Positions 45,801 to 57,605 of a stretch of DNA of 64,000 nt are shown here, piece by piece. The notes under the pieces were generated by a model, which was not told the origin of the DNA, did no database searches, and was given only the letters and a program-made list of their open reading frames with translations. The DNA comes from Dastarcus helophoroides. Its lineage: Eukaryota > Arthropoda > Insecta > Coleoptera > Bothrideridae. The DNA lies in the NCBI GenBank assembly GCA_028583605.1, contig CM053337.1, positions 11,040,969-11,104,968 of the forward strand, read 5' to 3'. Position numbers and translations under genes: made by a program. Numbering within the stretch: the first letter of the stretch is position 1; each line of letters begins with the position of its first letter.

Positions 45801-46768
45801 TTTGATTCCACTCGGATGTACGGCGACTCTAATATTTAAATGAAAAACAGCTTATGTCGCTTAATTCCAGTTTATGTGATGGGCGGCAAACTCCCCGAAA
45901 TAGCGCAAAACTGGGACCGTTTAGGGCCCTATATGCTGGACATTCAGGACACCGTGGAGGAGAGTTTACAAAGCAAAGTGTCCAATGATGTTTTGAAGTT
46001 TTACCTTCAGGGCAAGTCGATTAATATGGATTCTTTGGATGATCTGCTGAAGGTAGGATGATGGCCAGGTGTAAATGAATTTGATTATAAGTTGCTACTT
46101 CTAGGTCTACAATGATCGCATTTACTTGAACAACGCGGAATTAGCAATTAGGGAGCATTCGAAAGCGACGAAGTCGCCGGTGTATTACTACTTTTTCACG
46201 TTCGTGCCCAAGCACGCTTTTCAGTTTGGAAGCATGAAAAAAGGTGTTTGCTTTATCTTTAATTATTGCCTTAAATGTGCCCCAGCAGGAAACATAGATA
46301 TAAGAGGAATGGATGCATGCGTATGGGTTGGCCGTGAGTTGGTTATGTGTTGACCAAGGGCTGGGGGTGTGTTAGATAAGAGCTCTTTTAATATACGGTG
46401 TAATGTAACATTTCAGGCGCTTTTCACGGGGTCGACACCAAAATCATCTATACTATGATGATAAATGAAACACCTCTTGAAGAAGAAGAGGCGACGATGA
46501 TGAACGAAATGGTGGATTTTGTGGTAGAATACGCTTCTACGGGGTAAAGTGCGTTTATATCCTGAGGTCGTCTAATTTCGATGTTTCTTTTAGTGTGCCC
46601 TCAGTGAATGGCATCAAATGGAACCCTATTGATCCCTCCAAGAACGACCTGGATATGTTAATTATTGCGTCGCCTCAGGATGTGCATATGGAAAGCAAAA
46701 AAGAATTATCACCTACGTCATTTTGGGATTCCTTGCCAATACAAGAAAACAAAAAACTTTTCGTTTAG
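39891..46768 (+). CDS. Secreted type-B carboxylesterase, complete
   Basis: Alpha/beta-hydrolase that cleaves carboxyl esters, probably extracellular. Exons: 39891-39918, 39957-40123, 40234-40333, 44084-44464, 45461-45799 (or to 45817), 45871-46052, 46105-46243, 46417-46543, 46594-46768; phases agree, 545 (or 551) aa. Signal peptide MRFHSCVILVVSVITIVNA then LSA|EP. Motifs: FEGIPYAKPPIGDLRF, EDCLYLYVHVP, oxyanion HGG (~129), nucleophile Ser ~209 in GHSAGG, acid Glu ~338 in TKDEG, His ~449 in GAFHGVD, C-terminal FWDSLP...KLFV. The GHSAG elbow argues against a juvenile hormone esterase (GQSAG), so a general or detoxifying esterase is likelier. Odd points: intron 1 would be only 38 nt, the exon 5/6 junction is ambiguous, and intron 3 is 3.75 kb of transposon debris. 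Confidence 0.9.
40345..40870 (+). mobile_element. C-terminal fragment of a non-LTR retrotransposon
   Basis: Encodes (with one frameshift near 40670) SKALGLLTGHWNFKGYLVKL, a Cys-rich CRLCETEKKLTHCVC stretch, and a trailing segment to about 40855. This is the RNase H-end / zinc-knuckle tail seen in insect non-LTR elements. It sits in esterase intron 3 in the same orientation as the gene. Confidence 0.65.
40885..41130 (-). mobile_element. RTE-like 3' tail ending in (GAA)n
   Basis: On the minus strand this reads KRWRDHV-like and GRPPKRWHESW, then a 3' end finishing in a (GAA)n run at about 40910-40888. That is the usual layout of RTE/CR1-type 3' termini (GRP-x-RW...microsatellite tail). It lies directly 3' of the R2-like RT on the same strand but does not look like an R2 3'UTR. 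Confidence 0.5.
41227..43848 (-). mobile_element. Decayed R2-like non-LTR retrotransposon in esterase intron 3
   Basis: Minus strand, broken into several frames. From the 5' side: a C2HC finger CKKCQKAIRTKYALQCHLPR (~43220); after a frameshift, a C2H2 finger CETCGKRYTTQRGLTQHERH (~43050); a Myb-like segment (FNERWVAHCM, KTNKQIRDKR, ~42900); RRRYIYARTQDLYKKNPGKL and PDGVTRKHVNHW (~42310-42000); and the RT with RQKEFVNEAGGFNNIH, QLDVSKAFDTISHE, RGVKQGDP and AFADDLILL (41862-41227). Zinc fingers plus Myb plus this RT order is the R2 clade. Stops and frameshifts show it is dead, and the C-terminal endonuclease is not recognised. Just 5' of it (43860-43849, minus) is TGACTCTCTTAA, the sequence that precedes the R2 insertion point in 28S rDNA. 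Confidence 0.8.
44484..44725. mobile_element. Tc1/mariner-pogo-type MITE with TA target duplication
   Basis: The ends CAGTCGACTTCCGCTAAAGT and ACTTTAGCGGGAGTCTACTG are inverted, 242 bp apart, flanked by TA on both sides (44482-44483, 44726-44727). Non-coding. Lies 20 bp inside the esterase intron after exon 4. Confidence 0.85.
44738..44972. mobile_element. hAT-like MITE
   Basis: The left end AGGGGGTTGCCAACTCG with GGCCGCATGCGACCC, and right end GCGGCCCGCGG then GGTTGGTCACCCCTG, resemble CAGGGGTGGCCAACC-type hAT termini. A second such end (CAGGGGTGAGCAAC) starts at about 44989. TSD not clear. Confidence 0.55.
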
Positions 46769-46783
46769 TCCTACCTCAAGTCT

Positions 46784-46789
46784 AATAAA
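46784..46789 (+). terminator. Polyadenylation signal of the esterase gene
   Basis: AATAAA 16 nt after the stop codon. Confidence 0.65.
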
Positions 46790-46799
46790 AGTGAAGATT

Positions 46800-47899
46800 T
46801 TCTGAAGAATTTTCATTTGATTTACCATGATTAGTAAGTACTCTAATGCACAAGCTTATAGGTTGGAGCATTTATTAGACTGAAACTGGTCTCTAGTTTC
46901 CAAACTCTGTATCATTCGTGCATTAGATTATTATATTTCTCGGAGCTTTTGCCACCATAACGCAAGCAGATCAACTGTTGGTAGTTCGGTTATCTAAAGA
47001 TCTGTTTTCTTAGCACATAAAGCTCTGCACTTTATAGTCAGCAGGTAGATTTGAATTCAGCAACGTGTAAGTTTGGTATACAAACAGTACCTACACCTGA
47101 TCTTAGTTTCCAAGGCCTTGGGGTAAAAAATTGTTTGCTTTTGTTAAACTTTGGGCATCAGTTCGATTTTTTTTTTATTTTTCAAAGCCTGTGTGGTAAG
47201 AAACGAACATTTTACGTTTACCACCTCAAGGATTTATTTTACTATTAAACAAGTTAAGAAACACAAAAAAGCTTGTTAAGTGCAGCGTGGATCTTCTTGC
47301 TCGACCGCATGCAAAACGGTATCGAGTAGTTGCGTCAGTATAAAGTAGACTGGAAGGTAATCACTACACGGGCAATCTCGCGCTTCTTTACCATGTGCAT
47401 ATACGCCACTGGACAAGTCCCGTAAGAACTGTATTTATTGGGTAACGTTAATGCCGGGTTCACCTGCTTCGCAGTTTTGCTCTCAACTCGCTGAAATTAT
47501 ACTGGGAAAAAATGCGCATTCCCATCGAATGATACCGCGGGTGAAGTGTTCCATTTTATTCTGAACTTGTGCCGTCCATAGAAGCAGGTAAGTTTTAACT
47601 AAAGGACTATATTTTATATATATACTGTATAACTATAAAAGAGAATAATAATAGCATAGAATATTAATTTTGTTATCAATCTTTTTTACATTAATATATC
47701 ATATGAGGCGAATCCAGCTTAGTTCGGCTTGAATTTGTATAAAATTCGATCATAAAAATATATAATTTTTCGATTATTTCAAATTTGAGAGGTAACTTTC
47801 AAATAATTTGTCTTAGGGATTTCTTAGGATTCTATGAGGTTAATTTAGTATAAAAATGTAACCAACACTTCGCCCTTATGTACTTCATGTGCTCGAATT
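46800..47899. other. Intergenic between esterase and satellite array
   Basis: A MITE family B fragment near 46862-46930; otherwise no recognised gene or element. GC is somewhat higher at 47280-47570, without an ORF. Confidence 0.5.
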
Positions 47900-50800
47900 A
47901 TCTAAGGCTGCAGCTCATTTCAATTTGAGATCTTAACCATTTTGGTACATAATAAAAAAAATCCTTTGTGTAAATTTGGAACCTATGGTTTTTTTAAGGC
48001 CACAATCTGTAAAAATGAACCATTAGAGTAAAAATGCAAAAAGATCATTGGAATAAAACCAATACTTTATTATTTAAAAATTTAAATATTTTAAACTCGT
48101 CAAGGCTATTCGGTTTGCCAAAAAAGATCTGGAGCATACAAAAAAATATATTGGTTTACGTTAAGACTTAAAATATTTATTTAAATTATTAAAATTTCAT
48201 AATTTGTCTTTTTTATTTAAACATTCACTATTTAAAGATTTGATTATTTACGATTTTCTAAGGCTACTTCGTTTGCAAAAAATGACCCCGAAGATAGAAG
48301 TAAAGGGCTAAAAGTATATCGTATTTCACTAAATTTAAAGGATATAATCAGGATCCGGCCTATTAAATTTTAAATTTTGTCTACGCTTTCTTCTGAAAAA
48401 ATGACCCGTGGAGTAAAGAATAAAAAAGTGTTAAACATGAACTGATTAGAATGAAACCATTACTCACACTCTATTAGTTAGATTGATATACCTTTCCGGT
48501 TGTAAATATTGACCTTGGAGGTAAAAATAGTGTCCAAATTACTCCACTTTTGGTTGAAATAGGGTCGCAGTTTTATGATCTGGTCCCTCACTTCGAAATT
48601 TCTGGTTTTCCAAGGATAAAATTTGTTTTGAGAAAACGACCTCGGAAGCAAAAAATCGAAAAATTATGTAAATTAGCTCATTAGAATAAAAGCTTAGGCT
48701 AAGCCTTATTATGCAAACGTTTAAAGGTACTAAATTTTCCAAGGACAGTTTGTAAAAACTCATCGTGGAGCTAAAAAACGAAGTACTATGAATAGATCGT
48801 ACTTGGTTACATTTTACGAGTAGGTTCAGCATTCGATCTTTAAAATATCCAAATTATTTTTCCAAGGCTACGTTTTTTTTTCCATAAAAATCGATTTCAA
48901 GGAAAAAATCCAAAATGTTGAAAATTGATCCATTAACAGGGAAAGGCTTACTTTATAATTAAAAGATTTTTGTTTTTTCAAGGCTACCCTTTTCGTAACA
49001 AATTGACCTAGTGGGCGTTTGATTACATTTCGGAAGTTGATTCACAATTAGGACTTTAAAATTTTGTGTTTTTACTAAGGCAGGGCCTTGTTCTGTAAAA
49101 ATGACCTTTAAGGTACAATTTTATTAAAAAGACCGATATGTTGAAAGTTAGCTCGTTAAAATATAAGAACTACCCTCACGTTATTATTTAAAAATTTAAA
49201 TCTATTGGACTTTGCAAGGCTATCTGTAAACTAACCTTTGGAATAAAAAACGAAATATTGCCAATTCATCAAATTTGTTTATATTTTAGGCATTAATTCA
49301 GAACCAGGACTTAAAAATATCAAATTTTGCGTTTTTTCTAAGTTCTGTAATAATGACCTTTGAATTAAAAATTAATAAAGAATCATTTAAAACTCACCTC
49401 GTTAGAATACAAGCCCTATACTCACCTTATTATTTAAAAATTTAAATCTATTGGACTTTTCAAGGCTACTCGACAAAAATTAACCTTTAAACACATCGCG
49501 TTTGGTTAAATTTCGAGCTTAGATTGAAAATTAGGCCTTGAAAACTTCAAATTTTCTTTTAACAAGGTCAGGTCTTGTTCTGTAAAAATGACCTTTGAGG
49601 CAAAAATCTAAAATATTGACAATTAGTTCGTTAAAATAAAAGCGCCACCCAATATTTATTATTCAAAGCCTTAAATATTTTGCAACCTCTATTTGGTTTG
49701 GGTTTTCGGATTGCAAAAAAATGACCTTTGTTATGTTCCAGCTGGTTGAATTTGAATACTATAAACACATCTCATTTGGTTAAATTTCAAGCATAGATCA
49801 GGCCTTTAAAATTTTAAGTTTTGTTTTGCCAAGGTCACGTTTTATTCTGTAAAAATGACCTTTGAGGTAAAATAAATAAAAAACTCAAAATGTTAAAATG
49901 TAAGGACTACTCTCACGTTATTATTTAAAAATTTAAATGCATTGGATTTTCCAAGGCTACTCTGCAAAAACTAACCTTTGGGAAAAAAATAAAGTATTGC
50001 AAATTCATAGAATTTGCTTATATTTTGGGGTAGATTCAGAATTAGGACTTTAAAATATAAAATTTGTTAATTTTACTAAGGTGTGCCTTGCTCCGTAATA
50101 GTGACCTTTGAGACAAACATTAATAGAAATCATTTGAAAAATATCTTCCTAGAATACAGCCCTATCCTCACATTATTATTTAAACATTTAAATTTATTCG
50201 ACTTTTCAATGCTACTCCACAAAAACTAACCTTTGGGATAAAAAAATGCTCCAAACACATCCAGTTTGGTTAAATTTCGAGCATTGATTCAAAACCAAAC
50301 CTTTAATATTTTAAGTTTCGTATTTTAACAAGGCCGGGTCTTCTTCTGTAAAAATGACCTTTGAGGTAAAACTCTAAAAAATTAAATATTGATTCGTTAG
50401 ATTAAACGCGCCACCCAATATTTATTATTCAAAGGCTTTAATATTTTGCGCTTTCCATTTGCTTTGGGTTTTCGCTTTGCAAAAAAATGACCCTTGGACT
50501 ATAAAATAAAGTGGTAAGTTTCATCTAGTTGAATTTGAACACTAAAACAGATCTCGTTTACTTAAATTTTGAGCAAAAATTCAGAATCAGGCTTTCTGTT
50601 TTAAGAAAGGTCACGTCTTGTTCTTTGCTTAAATTTCGAGCACAGGCTTAAAATTTCGAGTTTTGTCTTTTAATCAAGGTAACGCCTGGTTCTGTAAAAA
50701 TGACCTTTGAGGTAAAAATCTAAAATGTTGAAAATTAATTCGTTAGAATAAAAGCGCCACTTAATATTTTTTATTCAAAGGCTTAAATATTTTGCGCTTT

Positions 50801-53600
50801 CCATTTGTTTTGGGTTTTAGGCTTGTAAAAAATGACCTTTGGACTACAAAGTTCCAACTCGTTCCATCTGGTTAAATTTGAACACTATAAACACATCTCG
50901 TTTTTTTAAATTTCAAACATAGATTCGGAATCGGGCCTTTAAAAATTCAAGTTTTGTCTTTTAAGCAAGGTCACGCGTTGTTCTGTAAAAATGATCTTTG
51001 AGGTAAAAAGCTAAAATGTTAAAAATTAGTTCGTTGGAATAAAACCCCCACTCAATATTCAAAGGCTTAAATACTTAGCTTCCATTTGCTTTGGGTCTTA
51101 GGTTTTTAAAAAAATGAACTTTGGGCTACAAAGTGCTAAAAATATGTTCCATCTGGTCGAATTTGGACACTATAAACAGGTCTCGTTTGCTTAAATTTCG
51201 AGCATAGGCCTTTAAAACTTCAAGTTTTGTCTTTTAAGCAAGGTTACGCATTGTTTTGTAAAAATGACCTTTGAAGTAAAAATTTAAAATATTGAAAATT
51301 AGTTCGTTGGAATAAAAGCGCCATTCAATATTTAAACGCTTAAATTTTTTGCGCTTTTAGTTAAGTTTGGGTTTAAGGTTTGCAAAAAATGACCTTTGGA
51401 CTACAAAGTTCTAAAAATATATTTCATTTGGTTGAATTTGAACACACTAAATACGTCTCGTTTTCTTAAATTTCAAGCATAGATTCAGAATCAGGTCTTT
51501 AAAACTTCAAATTTTGACTTTTAAGCAAGGTCACGCATTGTTCTGTAAAAATGACCTTTGAAGTAAAAATCTAAAATATTGAAAATTAGTTTGTTGGAAT
51601 AAAATCTTCACTCAATATTCAAACGCTTAAATATTTTGGGCTTTACGTTTGCTTTGGGTTTTAAGTTTGCAAAAAATGACCTTTGGGTTACAAAGTTTTA
51701 AAAATATGTTCCCTTTGGTTGAATTTGAACACTATAAACACATCTCGTTAAATTAAATTAAATTTCGAACATAGATTCAGAATCGGGCCTTTAAAACTTC
51801 AGGTTTTGTCTTTTAAACAAGGTCGCGCGTTGTTCTGTAAAAATGACCTTGAGGTAAAAACCTAAAATGTTGAAAATTAGTTCGTTGGAATAAAACCTCC
51901 ATTCAATATTCAAAGGCTTAAATACTTTGCGCTTTCCATTTGCTTTGGGTCTTAGGTTTAAAAAAAAGACCTTTGGGCTCCAAAGTGCTCAAAATATGTT
52001 CCATCTGGTTAAATTTGAACACTATAAACAGGTCTCGTTTGCTTAAATTTCGAGCATAGGCCTTTAAAACTTCAAGTTTTGTCTTTTAATCAAGGTTACG
52101 CATTGTTTTGTAAAAATGACCTTTGAAGTAAAAATTTAAAATATTGAAAATTAGTTCTTTGGAATAAAAGCGCCATTCAATATTCAAACGCTTAAATTTT
52201 TTGAGCTTTTAGTTTAGTTTGGGTTTTAGGTTTGCAAAAAATGACCTTTGGACTACAAAGTTCTAAAAATATATTTCATTTGGTTCAATTTGAACACACT
52301 AAATACGTCTCGTTTTCTAAAATTTCGAGCATAGATTCAGAATCCGGTCTTTAAAACTTCAAATTTTGACTTTTAAGCAAGGTCACGCATTGTTCTGTAA
52401 AAATGACCTTTGAAGTAAAAATCTAAAATATTGAAAATTAGTTCATTGGAATAAACATATTCAACAAACGCTTAAATATTTTGCGCTTTCCGTTTGCTTT
52501 GGGTTTTAGGTTTGCAAAAAATGACCTTTGGGTTACAAAGTTCTAAAAATATGTTCCCTCTGGTTGAATTTGAACACTATAAACACATCTTGTTTTATTA
52601 AATTTCGAACATATATTCAGAATCGGGCCTTTAAAACTTCAGGTTTTGTCTTTTAAACAAGGTCGCGCGTTGTTCTGTAAAAATGACCTTGAGGTAAAAA
52701 CCTAAAATGTTGAAAATTAGTTCGTTGGAATAAAACCTCCATTCAATATTCAAAGGCTTAAATACTTTGCGCTTTCCATTTGCTTTGGGTCTTAGGTTTA
52801 AAAAAAAATGACCTTTGGGCTCCAAAGTGCTCAATATATGTTCCATCTGGTTAAATTTCGACACTATAAACACGTCTCGTTTGCTTAAATTTCGAGCATA
52901 GGCCTTTAAAACTTCAAGTTTTGTTTTTTAAGCAAGGTCACGCCTTGTTCTGTAAAGATGACATTTGAGATTTTTACCTCAAAGGTCATCTTTACAGATA
53001 CAATTAATGAAAATTAGTTCATTGGATTAAAAGCGCCACCCAAAATTTATTATTCAAAGACTTAAATATTTTGCGCCTTTCATTTACTTTGTGTTTTCGT
53101 AAAAATATGACCTTTGGGGTATAAAGTATTACAAATGTTCCATCTGGTTAAATTTGAAATGTAAAAGACTGCATCAAAATGTTATAATTTGAATTTTTCC
53201 AAGACTACATTTTTTTTTCTGTAAACCTTTTTGGGTAAAAAAAAACTAAAAGTGGTAAACATTTACTCATCACCATCAACATGTCATTATTTAAATCTAT
53301 AGGCGACTTTCAAAGGCTACTTTCAAAAATTGACCTTGGGTGTAAAAAGTAAGCTGCAAAAATACATCACATTTTGCTGAACTTGGGTAGATTCAGAAAT
53401 TGATTTTTAAAATGTCAGACGCAAAGGTCATATTTACAGAACAAGGTTACGCCATGTTCTGTAAAAATGATTGCACAAAAAATCGGAAATGGTAAAACTT
53501 TGCCTATTAAAATAAAAACGTTGTTTCAAGATTTGCATACTTTGCATGTTCCTAATGTCTATTTACAAAAATGACCTTAAGTATACAAAATAGTGTACCT
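47900..53600. repeat. ~5.7-kb satellite array, ~285-bp monomer with 840-bp higher-order period
   Basis: The landmark TTCTGTAAAAATGACCTTTG recurs near 49090, 49570, 49843, 50350, 50690, 50985, 51255, 51547, 51835, 52112, 52400, 52683 and 52960. Monomers are ~285 bp and share ATATTTTGCGCTTTCC, TTTGAACACTATAAACA and AAATTTCGAGCATAG. In the centre, lines 840 bp apart (51781 and 52621) are nearly identical, so three monomers form a higher-order unit. The edges (48.0-50.3 and 53.0-53.6 kb) are more diverged. No coding capacity. Confidence 0.92.
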
Positions 53601-54730
53601 GAAGATTTCAGTGTTTGTAATTTTCATAATTTATCCAAAAATGAGCTTTTAGGATTAAAACAAATTGCTGTGAGGTTGTGAGGTATCTCATTTGATTGTA
53701 TTTCGTAGATTCTGAATCTGTCATCCAAACGAAGCTATTTTGAGAGTTTGGGAGTTAAAAAGCTACAAAATTGGAAGCAAATTCAATGTCACTCATTGGT
53801 TGACAACAATTTTACAAACGTGCGAAATCAAGTTGAAATTCAGAAGTAAAATTGAGAAAAAAGAGAAAATATGCAAATGATCAGATTTAATTGATACATT
53901 CGTGTGAAACGAAAACAAAGAGGAAGCTTTAGATATCTGCGAGTAATTAAAAAGCAGATCGTTTACCTCGGCATTGAAAGCGACGATTAAAATTCATGAT
54001 AGTTTTGGAATTACTGAAATCTGCATGAAACGAAAACATCATCTACAACGATCGTCACAGTTGGAAGGAAGTTCCTAATTACGCATATACTCTTTAATTC
54101 AAGAAAAAAGAGAAAATTAAAAAAAAATAAGAATGAGTATAAAATAATATCGAGTTGTTTTATTTCTAAATTTATAGAAAAGTCAAAATTTCGTGACATT
54201 CCGACAATTTTAGAGGGCAGTTGTCGAGTTAATTTATGTCAAAAATACAACTTGGCATTTTGAAAAAAATGTTCACGAAAGTATTTCAAGTTAAGGTAAA
54301 ATGTCAACACTTTTGCCTACTTCCAAGTTTCTTTGTTTAATTCATTATTATTCTTTTAAGTAGCTATACTATAAAATATATTTAAACAGAAGCATTTCAC
54401 AAAAGATTGGAATTTTCAACTTTTGTGTTAATTAGAACGAAGACATTCTTACAATTCAATGAAAATAAATAACTTTCTTTCTTTTTATCGCGCTATTATC
54501 TCATTGTAGCGTCTTCTCACTGCATATGCTGCTTCTTACGTTATATGAATATTTTCACTTTTAAACGCGCTTTCGTTTTCAAAAAATTACTTCAGCAAAA
54601 TTAAATTCTACGTTAAACAAGCATGTTTGAATAAAGTCCACTAAAAATGACCACATTTTTTTGCGAATTAAAAAAATTGATCAAATATTACGCTTTAATA
54701 ACTTAACGACAGATCTTGGGAACTGAGACT
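53601..54730. other. Non-coding AT-rich stretch
   Basis: No gene or element recognised beyond decayed satellite at the left edge. Confidence 0.5.
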
Positions 54731-54969
54731 AGTGTTCACTATACATCGATAGTTTCTATCATCGGTAGTGTCTATCATAAATAGTATCGATAGATTTGTA
54801 CAAAAATATCGATAGTTTTGACCGATAATGTTATTTCATAAAGTGAACCTTCTAATTTGACCTGCCGTTGTCATCTAGGCTCCAAGGATCGTCCCTTCCA
54901 AGGAGATAGCTGCTCCAATTCGTGATGCATGGCGAAACGACACGACTTGATGTTTAGTGAACACTATCA
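54731..54969. mobile_element. MITE carrying a cluster of TATCGATA (DRE/BEAF-type) motifs
   Basis: The ends AGTGTTCACTA (about 54731) and TAGTGAACACT (about 54955-54965) are inverted. The interior has TATCGATA at 54785-54792 and 54807-54814 plus further CGATA words near 54746 and 54822. TATCGATA is the DRE and CGATA clusters bind BEAF-32 in flies. No adjacent gene start is seen. Confidence 0.6.
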
Positions 54970-54994
54970 ATAAGACTGGAAGTGTCATCAGGAC

Positions 54995-56100
54995 TTTTCT
55001 TTTTTTTAAAGTTTAATCCACTCGCAAAAGGTAACCCCATCATGCTTTCAAAGCACTGCGAGTAGGATGCGGAAACAAGGATAGATGGCGATGAACCGCC
55101 TTCTTAAACAAGGATAGGTTGTAATTTATGAGGAAAATTCCTTTCAGTAACAAGTTCCATAACTTGGAAGTTCTATAGAAAAAAGAGTCTCCGTAGACAA
55201 AAGTCTTCACTGTGTCAAGCTGGAGCGCACAGGAATTTGCTGTCTCCGACTGTCTAGTACGTCTCAAGAATCTTGCCCTTGGGGGGATCAATCCTATTAG
55301 TTCCTGCGAGCATCTTCCATGATAGTACTTGTAGAAAAGAGACAAGTCACCAACCATACGCCTGTGCCCTAATGTTTCAAGAGAATCGGTCAGACTCTCG
55401 TCATCAATTAGGCGAATCGCTCTTCTTTGAATTGAATCCAAGAGAGCTAAAGTGTGTTTTGGGGCTGAACTCCAAACATGAGAATAGTATTGGCTTGTGT
55501 TGCCCTAACTTAAGCTTTGTATAGTGTTAATAGCTGATGAGATGTGAAGTACTTTTTAGCTTTAAAAAGAAAGCCTAGCTTTCGAGAAGCGGATTTGGCA
55601 ACGGCGCGCACATGATCGTCCCAAGAGAAGTTAGTGCTCGCATTCACTCCTAGGATAGATAAATTAGATCCCATCGGAAGGATTTTACCTTCCATTAGTA
55701 TGTTTGTTGCATTATCCCTCGATGTCTTCTTAGAGAAAACCGCGGCCTGAGTTTTTGAAGCGTTGAAGTCGACCAAATTGTTCTTACCCCATTCCAGAAT
55801 AATCTCGAGATCCCGATTAATCTTCTGTATCTGCTGCTCCCTTAGTCGATCTGAAGCAGCGATAGATAATGGTTTGTCGGAGAAAAAAGATGACACATGG
55901 TTACTATCATCTGCGTAGCTGCATATAGGATTGGAAGTTGAAGCTAAGGGATCGTTTATGTGTAACAGAAATAGAGTAGGAGACAGAACAGGCCTCTGGG
56001 GCACCCCGGCGTTAATCGCAAATGTCTCGGATGAGATGCCATCGACGACGACCTAAAGAGATCTGTTAGCCAGAAAATTGGATATCAAGGGGAAAGCGAG
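54995..56100 (-). mobile_element. 5'-truncated CR1/Jockey-like non-LTR retrotransposon
   Basis: The minus strand encodes the end of an RT: VVVDGISSETFAINAGVPQ, PVLSPTLFLLHINDPL, SYADDSNHV (catalytic YADD box; the second stop-containing frame follows), LGVNASTNFSWDDHV, then SHVWSSAP, DSIQRRAIRLIDDESL, RTSKLWNLL and SALKA. A stop and a frameshift lie near 55490-55445. The 5' end is lost near 56100 and the 3' end is near 54995. A much shorter relative is at 7500-7682. Confidence 0.85.
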
Positions 56101-56630
56101 TTAACCCCCAATTATTACTTCGAGAATTGTTTCAACTTTTGGGCGTTCACTAAATTTCAACTATCGCCACAAAAAATGCCTCAACTTTTTTGTTATCACC
56201 TAAAAAGTCTTCAGCTTTTAGCGACGCCCCTGGCTGGGGTACGTGTTGAAGGCTCTTGTTGAAATTTTACCAAATTTTAAGACGTAATTGAAATTCCATG
56301 GAAGGAAACGCATCACGAAGAATACACAAGCGATTATGCTAATGAAGATGTCTCACACAGTAACCTAGTGAAAATAGCAAAAATATCAGAATAGATAGTT
56401 ACGATAGCACGCGATGGCATTGACCTCTTCATCTTCGTCTTAAGTACCGCTAGCTAACGTTTCACATTTATCTCTGCATTCATGATTTTTTTTTGATGTG
56501 CTATTACGAGCTACACGATCGACAGTCAAATTTAATTGCGCCCAATTTCGTAATTCAATCCTACCGTGAATAACAACTGGAACAGAGCAGTTAAATGCTC
56601 AACAGTTCCGTTCATATTTCAAATCAGAAA

Positions 56631-56816
56631 TTACCCTTTTTGATTTTTCCAATCGAGAAGGATACTTCTCTGGTATGGCCACACTGTGGGTGTCTTAGGA
56701 ATATAAACATAAGAATATATAACTCTTGGGATATCAGAGCAAATCAATTCTTGCGAACGTCTTCCATGGAGACACTTCTTGAAAAGATACAGGTTGCCAA
56801 ACATCCTCTTGTACAC
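56631..56816 (-). mobile_element. Diverged fragment of the same non-LTR family
   Basis: KRMFGNLYLFKKCLHGRRSQ followed by ELI aligns with RRMVGDLSLFYKYYHGRCSQ-ELI of the copy at 54995-56100. Isolated fragment without the RT core. Confidence 0.6.
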
Positions 56817-57605
56817 CAGGAAGTGAAGGCTGCACTCGAAATTTTATCACCACTTATGTAAATTGCGCCGCTTTGATTGAAATCCAGGAGCAAGTGAATG
56901 TTGGAGTTGAACACCAGCTCTTATGCCAAGAGAGGTCCAAGTACAAATAAAATTAGCCAAAAAGGGCGCCAAGTCCATAACCAACGAGGGCGCCAAATCC
57001 AAAGTTGACGCTTCCGATCCAAGTATCCAATCCAGAACTAGCACTAGATTTTATTTTGGTGCTTAACATTGAGGGTAACTCTGAAACATTAACCAGCATT
57101 TTAAACTAAGAAAGATCCAAAAATGATTGGAAATTAAGCTACAATTTTACATAATTTATGAAAAGAAGAAAGTTACCAACATCAAGATTCTCAAATATTT
57201 GAAGGAGAATAGAATAATCTCGGACGTATCCAAAATTTTGAAATATAGAAACTCTTTAAAATAGTCGAGATCTTAAAAATGTTGAAATTTTGAAAGAAAT
57301 GATATTTTTAAAATGAATTAATATTTAAAATACGCCAAAGTTATGAACAAATTTTAAATTCAAGTCAATCTGAAATTATCGAAAAATAAAGGTTTTCAAA
57401 AATGTCTACGTTTTAAAAAAGGCAAAGTTTTTAAAAATTAAATTTTTTTAAATGGATTTCTTCAGTGTAACGAAATGTTATTATGGAATTTAGAATCTAA
57501 GGAAATTTTCTAGAAAGATCTGATAAGGGAAAGCGGCCGCCATAATGTAGGAAACTGCAGGTAAGCCCTCCAGAAATTTGGGCAAACGAAAAGTCTTATC
57601 TGCTG
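56817..57605. other. Upstream region of the ZP-domain gene
   Basis: No ORF with domain support. Contains a small direct repeat of GGGCGCCAA-TCCA at about 56966 and 56988. The rest is AT-rich. Confidence 0.45.

Noticed and set aside
47900..53600. CRISPR-like or gene-family array
   Set aside because: Units are contiguous ~285-bp monomers without spacers and without ORFs; this is eukaryotic satellite DNA.
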